From positions 1 through 22,557 of the forward strand of contig JAITNT010000281.1 in assembly GCA_031290295.1 (NCBI GenBank): 22,557 nt of DNA, given 5' to 3'. The DNA comes from Clostridiales bacterium. Its GTDB lineage: Bacteria > Bacillota > Clostridia > Christensenellales > DUVY01. The notes under the pieces are model-generated. The model did not search any database, was not told the DNA's origin, and saw only the letters and a list, made by a program, of their open reading frames with translations. This document shows, one piece after another, positions 8,510-15,385 of this stretch; position 1 is the stretch's first letter, and the number at the start of each line of letters is the position of its first letter. The position numbers were made by a program, and so were the translations under genes.

Positions 8510-8515
8510 AAGGAG
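8510..8515 (+). promoter_or_regulatory. Shine-Dalgarno site deciding the acetyltransferase start
   Basis: AAGGAG lies nine bases before the TTG at 8525. The upstream in-frame ATG at 8462 has no SD and would add 21 residues absent from the family. Confidence 0.75.
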
Positions 8516-8524
8516 AGCCCCATT

Positions 8525-9094
8525 TTGAGCTGGAAGGATAAGCTTAATACCGGAGAAATCATTTTCTTTGACGACCCGGAGTTCATGGCGGAGCAACGGG
8601 CTTGCCTTGAAACGCTATACGACATCAACCGGACGCGCCCGGGCGAGAAAGAAAAGCGGCAAGCGCTGTTTAGTAAATTTTTCGGTTCGGCAGGCAAAAA
8701 TCTCTACATCGAGCTTCCGCTTCACGCGAATTGGGGGCGCAATACCTATTTCGGAGACGACTGCTACGCCAACTTTAATCTCACGCTTGTAGACGACGGC
8801 GACATCTTTATCGGCAGTCATTGCATGATCGCGCCGAACGTCGTCATCGCCACGGCGGGGCATCCGCTAGACCCGGCGCTGCGCCGCCGAAAAGGACAGT
8901 ATTCCAAGCCCGTTCACATCGGCGAAAACGTATGGCTCGGCGCTAACGTCGTAGTCATGCCCGGCGTTACGATAGGCGATAACGCCGTTATCGGCGCGGG
9001 CAGCGTCGTCACAAAGGACGTTCCCGCTGACGCCGTCGCCTACGGCAACCCGTGCAGGGTGATGAAAACCCTGTCGGAGCGGGATGCAAAATAG
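8525..9094 (+). CDS. Maltose/galactoside-type O-acetyltransferase (left-handed beta-helix)
   Basis: An acetyl-CoA-dependent sugar O-acetyltransferase of the Maa/LacA/NodL group, probably a cytoplasmic trimer. The N-terminus from TTG 8525 (SWKDKLNTGEIIFFDDPEFMAEQ) lines up with the Mac domain of maltose acetyltransferases. Hexapeptide repeats run from about NLYIELPLHANWG to the C-terminus. The catalytic histidine falls in ATAGHPLDP, followed by KPVHIGENVWLGANVVVMPGV and AYGNPCRVMK. With the TTG start the protein is 189 residues, the usual family length. An alternative start at ATG 8462 gives 210 residues but lacks an SD. The exact acceptor sugar is unknown. It follows the YwaF-like gene by 85 bp and may share its transcript. 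Confidence 0.88.
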   Translation: MSWKDKLNTGEIIFFDDPEFMAEQRACLETLYDINRTRPGEKEKRQALFSKFFGSAGKNLYIELPLHANWGRNTYFGDDCYANFNLTLVDDGDIFIGSHCMIAPNVVIATAGHPLDPALRRRKGQYSKPVHIGENVWLGANVVVMPGVTIGDNAVIGAGSVVTKDVPADAVAYGNPCRVMKTLSERDAK

Positions 9095-9189
9095 CAACGG
9101 AGCGGCGTATAAATTCATGCAGGCTTTTGATCGTATGGTTTACGGGTAAACAAGCTGCGGTCATTGCGCTCCTCGCCGAGGACGATCCG

Positions 9190-9264
9190 TACGGAAGAAC
9201 GGGTAATGCAATTAAACCGGAGCGCCGGCAAAATCGCATTTTTGCGGAGCGACCCCGCAAAAAA
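9190..9264. repeat. Mosaic intergenic repeat, module B copy R3
   Basis: This resembles 4817-4894 of R1: TACGGAAGAACGG, AATGCAATTAA, and a GCAAAATCGCATTTTTGC stem followed by GCGGAGCGAC. It stops about 30 bp before the gtrA-like promoter. The rest of the 234-bp gap (9095-9189 and 9265-9293) shows nothing recognisable. Confidence 0.8.
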
Positions 9265-9293
9265 TCGGTCGGCAATAATATCGGTAATTTCAT

Positions 9294-9322
9294 TTGACAT
9301 TGCGCCGATAAAAACTTATCAT
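9294..9322 (+). promoter_or_regulatory. Promoter of the GtrA-like gene
   Basis: TTGACA (9294-9299), a 17-bp spacer and TATCAT (9317-9322). The -10 ends 6 nt before the ATG at 9329 and no SD is present, again pointing to a leaderless mRNA. Confidence 0.8.
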
Positions 9323-9328
9323 GTACCT

Positions 9329-9898
9329 ATGGAAAAAGAAGCGGAACAAATAGAATCTACGGAACAAATAGAACCGACGGAACAAACGGAGCCGGTTGAA
9401 GCGGCCGACAAGGACGCCGTAGGGCAATCGGCGGCGCCTAAGCTTACCGGGAAACAGAATCTTTTGCAGATTGTGAAATTCGTGCTGTTTTCGGCGGGCG
9501 CGGGAACAATTCAGACTATAGCCTTTACGCTGCTTAACGAGCTGGTTTTTATCGGCAATTATTGGCCGTCGTATATCATCGCGCTGGCGCTGTCGGTAGT
9601 TTTTAATTTTACCATTAACCGCCGTTTTACCTTCAAATCAACCGCCAACGTGCCTAAGGCAATGCTTTTGGCGTTGCTGTTCTACGTTCCGTTCGCCCCG
9701 TATACGACGTGGCTGACGGATTACCTCACGATAGGAAAGGGTTGGAACGAGTATCTTGTGCTTTTTATTAATCTTGTGCAGAACCTTATATTGGAATTCC
9801 TGTGGTGGCGCTTCGTTATCTACCGCAAAAGCATGAATAACCGTCCGGCGGAGAAAGAAAAAGATAAGGACAAGCCGGAAAAAAGCGACGGGGAATAG
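9329..9898 (+). CDS. GtrA-like membrane protein
   Basis: A 189-residue protein of the GtrA family (PF04138), which in characterised cases helps flip or handle undecaprenyl-linked sugars for glycosylation of surface polymers. Four hydrophobic helices are seen: FVLFSAGAGTIQTIAFTLL, YIIALALSVVFNFTIN, AMLLALLFYVPFAPYTTWL and YLVLFINLVQNLILEFLWW. The conserved loop NRRFTFKS follows helix two. An acidic N-terminal tail carries a threefold hexapeptide repeat (EQIEST, EQIEPT, EQTEPV), and the C-terminus is Lys/Asp/Glu-rich. The ATG at 9329 is chosen because the promoter overlaps any upstream in-frame start. No glycosyltransferase partner lies next to it. It converges with mgtA. Confidence 0.82.
   Translation: MEKEAEQIESTEQIEPTEQTEPVEAADKDAVGQSAAPKLTGKQNLLQIVKFVLFSAGAGTIQTIAFTLLNELVFIGNYWPSYIIALALSVVFNFTINRRFTFKSTANVPKAMLLALLFYVPFAPYTTWLTDYLTIGKGWNEYLVLFINLVQNLILEFLWWRFVIYRKSMNNRPAEKEKDKDKPEKSDGE
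9343..9396 (+). repeat. Three tandem 18-bp repeats in the gtrA-like gene
   Basis: Units start at 9343, 9361 and 9379, each beginning GGAACAAA. They encode EQIEST, EQIEPT and EQTEPV. The first two units differ at only three bases; the third is more diverged. Confidence 0.85.
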
Positions 9899-9960
9899 AA
9901 CCCGAAAACGCCGATTGCCGCCCCCGGAACACAAGAGCGCAACTAAATATTTACCTTATC

Positions 9961-9974
9961 CGCGCTATAGCGCG
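9961..9974. terminator. Possible bidirectional terminator between gtrA-like and mgtA
   Basis: A perfect 14-bp palindrome, CGCGCTATAGCGCG, lies in the 88-bp gap between the convergent genes. On the + strand a TCTTTTT run follows about 9 nt later; the minus strand has only a weak U-tract. Function as a terminator is uncertain. Confidence 0.4.
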
Positions 9975-9986
9975 CCTATTATCTTT

Positions 9987-12635
9987 TTACAGCCATTCTC
10001 CGAAGCGTTTTACGTAGAGCGTTTTTATCAGCTGGGTGAAAACAAAGTAGAGGAGCAGCAGCCCCGCTAACCACGGAATAAAGATCAGCGGAAGCTTCGC
10101 CATGTCGAAGCCGTTCGCAAGGCTTGTGAAGCCGATTATGAGCGCGACCGCGGTTACCGCAAAGGTTGAAACGTACAGCGCGACCGAGGGACGGCTTTTT
10201 ATAAACGGCATTTTTGCGGTGCGGATCATGTGAATAACTAGAACCTGCGAGATCGTTCCGAATAAGAACCAGCCGCCTTGAAACAGCGGAGCAAGCTCGG
10301 GCTTGTTTGCGCCGATAGCGAACCACATCACGATAAAGCAGGCGATATCGAATAACGAGCTGAGCGGTCCTAATACCGCCATAAAGGTTTTTATCGATTT
10401 TGTTTCCCATTTGCGCGGTTTTTTAATATATTCGTTATCTACGCTGTCGAACGGAATGCCCATTTGCGAAAAGTCGCAAAGCAGATTTTGCGTCAAAATA
10501 TGCACGGGCAGCATAGGCAAAAACGGCAGGAAAATGCTTGCCGCGATTACCGAAATCATGTTGCCGAAGTTTCCGCTGGCTGCCATTTTGATATATTTTA
10601 TGATATTGCCGAACGTTCTGCGCCCCTCTATAACGCCCTGCTCCAGAACCATGAGGTCTTTTTTGAGCAGAATGATATCCGCGGTTTCCTTGGCGATATC
10701 GACCGCGCTGTCCACCGAAATACCCACGTCCGCCTGATGAAGCGGCGGCGCGTCGTTGATCCCGTCGCCCATATATCCGACGATATGACCGTTAACCTGG
10801 AGCGCCTTGACCACCCTTTCCTTTTGGGAGGGCGACAGCTTGGAAAACAAGCTGCACTCCTCCGTCGCCTTAGAAAGCTCCCCGTCGGTCATGCCGCCGA
10901 CATCCTTGCCCGTAAGACACCGCGTAACGTCCACGCCCACCTTTTGGCAGACCTTAACCGCCACGCCGGCGCTGTCGCCCGTCAGTACTACCGTGCGGAC
11001 GCCGTGCTCCTTAAGCGCCGCGATTGCGGTTTTCGCGCTCTCCTTAGGCGGATCTAAAAAGCCGACGAACCCTATCAGCACCATGTCGCTTTCGTCCTCG
11101 ACACCCAGGTTGCGCGCGTCCGGAACGTCGTTTTTTTGCGCTACGGCGAGCATTCGGAGCCCGCCCGTGTTGTTTTTTTCATAGGTTCGCATAGCCCGGG
11201 CGCGGGTTTCCTCCGAAAGGGGCAGGATTTTTCCGTCCATTTCGACAAAGGCGCAAATAGCGAGAATTTCTTCCACCGCGCCCTTGGTAATAAGCTGTCG
11301 CTTGCCGTTCGCGCTTTGGAGCGAAACGCTCATGCGTCTGCGCGAAAAATCGAAAGGAATTTCGTCCACGCAGACATATTTTTGAAGAATATCCTCAAAG
11401 CCGTTTTCCGACGCGCGGTTGATTATGGCGATATCTATGAGGTTTTTCAGTCCCGTTTGAAAATAACTGTTCAAATAAGCGTGGCGCAAAATTCTCGTAT
11501 CGTCGTCGCCGTCCACGTTCATGTATTTTTCCAAAATGATTTTATCCTCGGTGAGCGTTCCCGTTTTATCCGTGCAGAGAACGTCCATTTCGCCGAAGGT
11601 TTGTATCGCGCCCAGCGTTTTGACGATAACGCCGCTTTTGGACATGGACATAGCGCCCTTAGCGAGCGTCGACGTCATTATGACGGGCAGCATTTCCGGC
11701 GTAAGCCCTACCGCGAGGGTTATAGCGAAGAGCAAGGCCTCCAGCCAGTCCTGCTTTATAAAGCCGTTCAGCAAAAAGACGATCGGCACCATCACGAGCA
11801 TAAGCTTAATCAAAAGACCGCCGATCGCGCCTACGCCGCGCTCGAAGCTGTTTTTCGCGCGGTCGCCCGACAGGGATTTTGCCATAGAGCCGAAATAAGT
11901 CTCGTTGCCCGTCGCGAGCACCAACGCGGTCGCGCTGCCGCTGATCACGTTCGACCCCATAAAGCCGATATTTTGCAGATCGGTTAACGCGTCGTCGGGA
12001 CGGCTTCGGCTGTTCTTAAATTTTTCCACGGGGTTCGATTCGCCCGTGAGCGCCGCCTGCGCGATAAACGTATCCTTTGTGGCGAGGAATCTCACGTCCG
12101 CGGGAATCATATCCCCCGCGGACAAGCGCACAATGTCGCCCGGCACGATGCCGTCTAAGGCGATTTCTCCGAACGCGCCGTCGCGCAGAACGTTGGCTTG
12201 GTTAGAAATCATGCCCGAGAGCTTTTCCGCGGCGGCGTTAGAACGCTGGCTTTGAACGAAAGCGACCGTACTTGAAATAATTACCAGCAAAAGAATAATG
12301 GACGCCGTCAAGGGGTCCGGGGTGTCCGCGATAACGACGTCGGTCACGAAGGTGATCGCCGCTATTATCAGCAAAACGATATTGAATGGATTGATAGCCG
12401 ATTCCCGAAGCCTGCGCGCGGTGGAGTTTTTGACGCCCGCCGTTATTTTATTTTTGCCGAATTCGTCCCGCTTTTCCTGCGCCTGTTCTTCCGTAAAGCC
12501 GTTTGACGTCGCGCCTAAGGCCGCATATACCTCCTCTATAGGCAAAAAGGCGTGTTTACGCAAAAACGCGTCGCTCGCCTCCCGGCGATGCTGGATTTTA
12601 GGGTTTTTTCTATTTTTCCTTACGAAAAGCTTCAT
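9987..12635 (-). CDS. mgtA: Magnesium-translocating P-type ATPase (MgtA/MgtB)
   Basis: An 882-residue type IIIB P-type ATPase that imports magnesium into the cytoplasm at the cost of ATP. In order are the actuator TGES (197-200), the membrane motif LTPEMLP (311-317), the phosphorylation site DKTGT (356-360), KGA (451-453) in the nucleotide-binding domain and the hinge GDGINDAP (623-630). The C-terminal membrane segments include NLLCDFSQMGIPFD, characteristic of MgtA rather than calcium pumps. The start is supported by an AAGGA SD upstream of the ATG and a promoter about 45 nt upstream. The predicted leader is only about 38 nt, too short for the M-box or mgtL-type magnesium-sensing leaders known elsewhere, so control must be by another route. 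Its neighbours are unrelated. Confidence 0.95.
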   Translation of the reverse strand: MKLFVRKNRKNPKIQHRREASDAFLRKHAFLPIEEVYAALGATSNGFTEEQAQEKRDEFGKNKITAGVKNSTARRLRESAINPFNIVLLIIAAITFVTDVVIADTPDPLTASIILLLVIISSTVAFVQSQRSNAAAEKLSGMISNQANVLRDGAFGEIALDGIVPGDIVRLSAGDMIPADVRFLATKDTFIAQAALTGESNPVEKFKNSRSRPDDALTDLQNIGFMGSNVISGSATALVLATGNETYFGSMAKSLSGDRAKNSFERGVGAIGGLLIKLMLVMVPIVFLLNGFIKQDWLEALLFAITLAVGLTPEMLPVIMTSTLAKGAMSMSKSGVIVKTLGAIQTFGEMDVLCTDKTGTLTEDKIILEKYMNVDGDDDTRILRHAYLNSYFQTGLKNLIDIAIINRASENGFEDILQKYVCVDEIPFDFSRRRMSVSLQSANGKRQLITKGAVEEILAICAFVEMDGKILPLSEETRARAMRTYEKNNTGGLRMLAVAQKNDVPDARNLGVEDESDMVLIGFVGFLDPPKESAKTAIAALKEHGVRTVVLTGDSAGVAVKVCQKVGVDVTRCLTGKDVGGMTDGELSKATEECSLFSKLSPSQKERVVKALQVNGHIVGYMGDGINDAPPLHQADVGISVDSAVDIAKETADIILLKKDLMVLEQGVIEGRRTFGNIIKYIKMAASGNFGNMISVIAASIFLPFLPMLPVHILTQNLLCDFSQMGIPFDSVDNEYIKKPRKWETKSIKTFMAVLGPLSSLFDIACFIVMWFAIGANKPELAPLFQGGWFLFGTISQVLVIHMIRTAKMPFIKSRPSVALYVSTFAVTAVALIIGFTSLANGFDMAKLPLIFIPWLAGLLLLYFVFTQLIKTLYVKRFGEWL

Positions 12636-12680
12636 AGCGCTCGATTCCTTGATAGATTATATTTCAGATTAATTTTTAAC

Positions 12681-12708
12681 ATTATACCATAAAACGCGTT
12701 CGGCACAA
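12681..12708 (-). promoter_or_regulatory. Promoter of mgtA
   Basis: On the minus strand a weak -35 TTGTGC (12703-12708), a 16-bp spacer and a perfect extended -10, TGGTATAAT, with TATAAT at 12681-12686. The start site is predicted near 12674, giving a leader of about 38 nt with a normal SD. Confidence 0.75.
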
Positions 12709-12748
12709 TTAAAATAACGCCGGAAAATTAAAATCCCGCCGCCGTGCA

Positions 12749-13075
12749 GATGGGGGAGAGAGGACAAGTTGATTGTATGGGGCGATGAAAGCGGCGAAGA
12801 GATGTTTCGACTACGCGATAGCATTGACATGGATAAAGTGAATTAGTATTCGGTACGGGTGGCACGGGCATGGATAGGGTTTTTATTGGTATAGTGTACG
12901 GAAGAACAACGGAACCCGTACCGCACGCGAAGCGCGCGAGCGGCTTTTACCCGTACTAAACGAGTACGCAGTAATAACCCGGATAAGACTATGCCGTTGA
13001 AGTCCGCCCGAATGCGAAAAAGCGAGACGAAGCCGCCGCAACGTTAGCAGCGGTACGGGTGAACGGTGACAATAC
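12749..13075. repeat. Mosaic intergenic repeat, copy R2
   Basis: This occupies most of the gap before the amt promoter. Module A (12776-12835) and module C (12977-13039) match R1 closely, but the core between them differs: R1 has module B, R2 has a section with CGGTACGGGT at 12851-12860 and 13051-13060 and its inverse at 12914-12923. A 33-bp segment (12836-12868) is flanked by the 8-bp direct repeat CATGGATA (12828-12835 and 12869-12876), as if inserted into a module that is continuous in R1. A short ORF on the minus strand here has no family look and is not called. Confidence 0.83.
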
Positions 13076-13110
13076 AATTAAACCGCCCGAAAAAAACTGC
13101 GTAAAAACTG

Positions 13111-13139
13111 TTGACAAAGACAAAAAACCGTGATAATAT
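13111..13139 (+). promoter_or_regulatory. Promoter of amt-PII
   Basis: TTGACA (13111-13116), a 17-bp spacer and TAATAT (13134-13139) preceded by a TGA extension. Transcription should start near 13146, giving a leader of about 290 nt before the ATG at 13437. Confidence 0.85.
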
Positions 13140-13228
13140 TGTTATACATTATTGACACGGCGGAGTTAAGCGACGGCGCTCTCGGCTGTGCGGCACACAC
13201 TAAACGCATATTTACATTGTATAGATTA

Positions 13229-13242
13229 CGGCAACGGAGCTG
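13229..13242 (+). promoter_or_regulatory. Hexaloop hairpin H1 in the amt leader (ANTAR-site-like)
   Basis: A 4-bp stem, CGGC paired with GCUG (one G-U), closes the hexaloop AACGGA. A at loop position 1 and G at position 4 fit the rule for RNA sites of EutV-type ANTAR antiterminators. It shares bases with the 5' arm of terminator T1, so the two cannot form together. Confidence 0.6.
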
Positions 13243-13266
13243 AACTGCTTTCGTTGCATTTTTTTT
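13231..13266 (+). terminator. Intrinsic terminator/attenuator T1 in the amt leader
   Basis: GCAACG (13231-13236) pairs with CGTTGC (13252-13257), extended inward by a G-U and an A-U pair, and is followed at 13259-13266 by eight consecutive T. It lies about 85 nt after the predicted transcription start and overlaps hairpin H1. Confidence 0.72.
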
Positions 13267-13355
13267 GCGGAAGCGGCAAAGCCCCGTAACGCGCTAAAGC
13301 TATCGCAACCAAAAAAGCCCCCCCCTCGGGCGGGCAACATATTTTGACAGATAAG

Positions 13356-13400
13356 ACCGCGGCAAAGGAGCCGAACGACGTTCCTTTGCCGCGGTTTTCT
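13356..13400 (+). terminator. Intrinsic terminator/attenuator T2 in the amt leader
   Basis: A perfect 14-bp stem (13356-13369 with 13382-13395) has a 12-nt loop and is followed by TTTCT. It ends about 40 nt before the amt ATG and before the SD, so it must be bypassed for amt expression. Confidence 0.85.
13360..13373 (+). promoter_or_regulatory. Hexaloop hairpin H2 in the amt leader (ANTAR-site-like)
   Basis: A 4-bp stem, CGGC with GCCG, closes the hexaloop AAAGGA. It differs from H1 at only two of 14 positions and overlaps the 5' arm of T2, so formation of H2 would block T2. Confidence 0.65.
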
Positions 13401-13436
13401 GTATATAACGAAATTTTTTATTTGGAGGTAACAACT

Positions 13437-15161
13437 ATGCCGGATATTATGGACATAATGGCATCCGTCAACATGATCTGGATTCTGGTCGCGGCCGCGC
13501 TTGTGTTTTTTATGCAGGCGGGCTTCGCGATGGTGGAAGCGGGTCTTACCAGGGCGAAGAACAGCGGGAATATCATAATGAAAAATCTTATGGATTTCTG
13601 TCTCGGGACTATCGTTTTTTGGGTGTTCGGCTATGCGCTGATGCACGGCGAAAGTATCGCGGGTATTTTCGGTATTCCTAACGGAAAATTCCTTAACCCC
13701 GACGGAGATTTGGCGGCGCACATGATATTTAATACCGTGTTCTGCGCAACCGCGGCTACGATAGTTTCGGGCGCTATGGCTGAGAGAACGAGGTTCTCCT
13801 GCTACTGCCTGTATTCCGTGGTAATATCTATTTTTGTTTATCCGATATCCGGGCACTGGATATGGGGCGGCGGCTGGCTCGCCGGAATCGGCTTCCATGA
13901 CTTTGCCGGTTCTACCGCGGTACACATGGTCGGCGGCGTCGCCGCGCTTGTCGGCGCCAAAATACTCGGCGCGCGTATCGGCAAGTTCGGTTCCGACGGC
14001 AAGCCCCGCGCTATACCGGGTCATAACCTCACGATTGCCGCGCTCGGCGTATTCATTCTGTGGTTCTGCTGGTTCGGCTTCAACGGCGGCTCCACCTTCG
14101 GCGCGGTAGACGGCGACGGGTCGTTCGCCGGTACGATGGCTAAGGTTTTTTTGACGACGAACATGGCGCCCGCGGTCGGCGCGGTAACCTGTATGATTAT
14201 TACGTGGGTGCGCTACAAAAAGCCCGACGTTTCGATGTGTCTTAACGGCGCGCTCGCCGGGCTGGTCGCTATAACGGCGGGTACGGACGTGGTTACGCCC
14301 GTGGGCGCGTTCTTTATCGGTCTTATCGCGGGCGTCGCGGTTATATTCGGTATCGAAATTATAGAAAAGAAATTCAAGATCGACGACCCCGTCGGCGCTA
14401 TCGCCGTTCACGGCATTTGCGGCGCATTGGGTACTATCATGGTCGGCGTATTCGACGAAACGAGCGGGATTTGGGGCGCTATCGCCGGAAACACTCCGGC
14501 GGGCGAGGCGTTCAAGTACTTAGGCATACAAATACTCGGCGTAGTAGTCGTAATCGCATGGGTAAGCGCGGTAATGATTCCGCTGTTCCTGTTGCTGAAG
14601 AAGAAAATGCGTATGCGCGTATCGCCGCAGGAGGAAATCGGCGGGCTCGATAAGTACGAGCACAACCTTGATTCCGCTTACGCGGGCTTCTCGGTTATGG
14701 ATCTTACGGAAGGGCACAACAAGGTCGCTTCCGCAGAAAGCATCGCAATCGCCGGATCCGTACCGCCGCCGCCTGCCGCGCCGGTCGTTAAGGACGGCAA
14801 GACTAAAATGACCAAGATTTCGATGATAATTCCGCAGTCGAAGTTTGAGACGCTTAAGGAAGCTATGAACAAAATCGGAGTAACCGGCATGACCGTTACG
14901 CAGGTTATGGGCTGCGGCGTTCAGAAGGGCGGTACCGAATATTACCGCGGCTCGCCGATAGAGATTACGCTGCTGCCTAAGGTCAAGGTGGAAATAATCG
15001 TTTCTCTTGTCCCCGTCGCTACGGTAATCGACACCGCGAGGAGGGTGCTTTATACCGGCAACATCGGCGACGGCAAGATCTTTACCTACGACGTGGAGCA
15101 CGTCGTCCGCGTCCGCACGGGAGAGGAGGACTTCGCCGCCTTGCAGGACAGCGACGTATAA
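13437..15161 (+). CDS. amt: Ammonium transporter fused to a PII signalling domain
   Basis: A 574-residue fusion. Residues 1 to about 420 form an Amt/Mep channel with about eleven helices that passes ammonium across the membrane; the pore histidines are H163 (STAVHMVGG) and H325 (AIAVHGICGA). A linker of about 35 residues leads to a complete PII (GlnB/GlnK) domain at 457-574, with VGITGMTVT-like VGVTGMTVTQV, QKGGTEYYRG in the T-loop, LPKVKVEI, and GNIGDGKIF and RVRTGEED for ATP/2-oxoglutarate sensing. The residue aligned with the uridylylated Tyr51 is Ile508, so GlnD-type control is unlikely. The start ATG 13437 has SD GGAGG (13424-13428). It is expressed from a strong promoter through a leader with two attenuators. 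The fusion would let the sensor gate its own channel. Confidence 0.95.
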   Translation: MPDIMDIMASVNMIWILVAAALVFFMQAGFAMVEAGLTRAKNSGNIIMKNLMDFCLGTIVFWVFGYALMHGESIAGIFGIPNGKFLNPDGDLAAHMIFNTVFCATAATIVSGAMAERTRFSCYCLYSVVISIFVYPISGHWIWGGGWLAGIGFHDFAGSTAVHMVGGVAALVGAKILGARIGKFGSDGKPRAIPGHNLTIAALGVFILWFCWFGFNGGSTFGAVDGDGSFAGTMAKVFLTTNMAPAVGAVTCMIITWVRYKKPDVSMCLNGALAGLVAITAGTDVVTPVGAFFIGLIAGVAVIFGIEIIEKKFKIDDPVGAIAVHGICGALGTIMVGVFDETSGIWGAIAGNTPAGEAFKYLGIQILGVVVVIAWVSAVMIPLFLLLKKKMRMRVSPQEEIGGLDKYEHNLDSAYAGFSVMDLTEGHNKVASAESIAIAGSVPPPPAAPVVKDGKTKMTKISMIIPQSKFETLKEAMNKIGVTGMTVTQVMGCGVQKGGTEYYRGSPIEITLLPKVKVEIIVSLVPVATVIDTARRVLYTGNIGDGKIFTYDVEHVVRVRTGEEDFAALQDSDV

Positions 15162-15202
15162 CGTACAATACCGATTAACGGACTGAACTGATTAACGGGC
15201 TG

Positions 15203-15243
15203 AAAACGGCGAACGGGTTATCACACCCGTTCGCCGTTTTTTT
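15203..15243. terminator. Bidirectional terminator between amt and mnmG
   Basis: A perfect 16-bp stem (15203-15218 with 15225-15240) has the loop TATCAC, a T7 run at 15237-15243 for amt, and TTTT on the other strand for mnmG. The genes converge here. Confidence 0.93.
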
Positions 15244-15316
15244 AATGTAACGCATTAAAATGCGTTTTGAGGGAAGCCGGGGAATAGGGCAATTAAACGA
15301 CCGGTAGGCGATGCCG

Positions 15317-15369
15317 AATAATGCAACTAACCCGCGGCGCGGCAAAACCGCGTTTTTGCGCAGCGAACC
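15317..15369. repeat. Mosaic intergenic repeat, partial module B copy R4
   Basis: A diverged, shortened version of module B: AATAATGCAACTAA, then GCAAAACCGCGTTTTTGC and GCAGCGAACC. It lies just past the 3' end of mnmG. Base changes in both halves of the stem keep the pairing. Confidence 0.65.
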
Positions 15370-15385
15370 TATTTAATCCCGTACG

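Noticed and set aside
11136..11987. Long plus-strand ORF (283 codons) opposite mgtA
   Set aside because: It is antisense to a fully conserved P-type ATPase, and its residue pattern is a shadow of GC-rich codons.
12636..12680. Magnesium riboswitch (M-box) upstream of mgtA
   Set aside because: The promoter leaves a leader of only about 38 nt, too short for the element, and no M-box motifs are visible.
12883..13077. Minus-strand ORF of 64 codons before amt
   Set aside because: It lies wholly in repeat R2 and has biased, low-complexity composition with no recognisable domain.
13212..14411. Long minus-strand ORF (399 codons) opposite amt
   Set aside because: It is antisense to conserved transporter helices, rich in Arg/His/Asn as expected of a shadow frame, and has no SD or homology signal.
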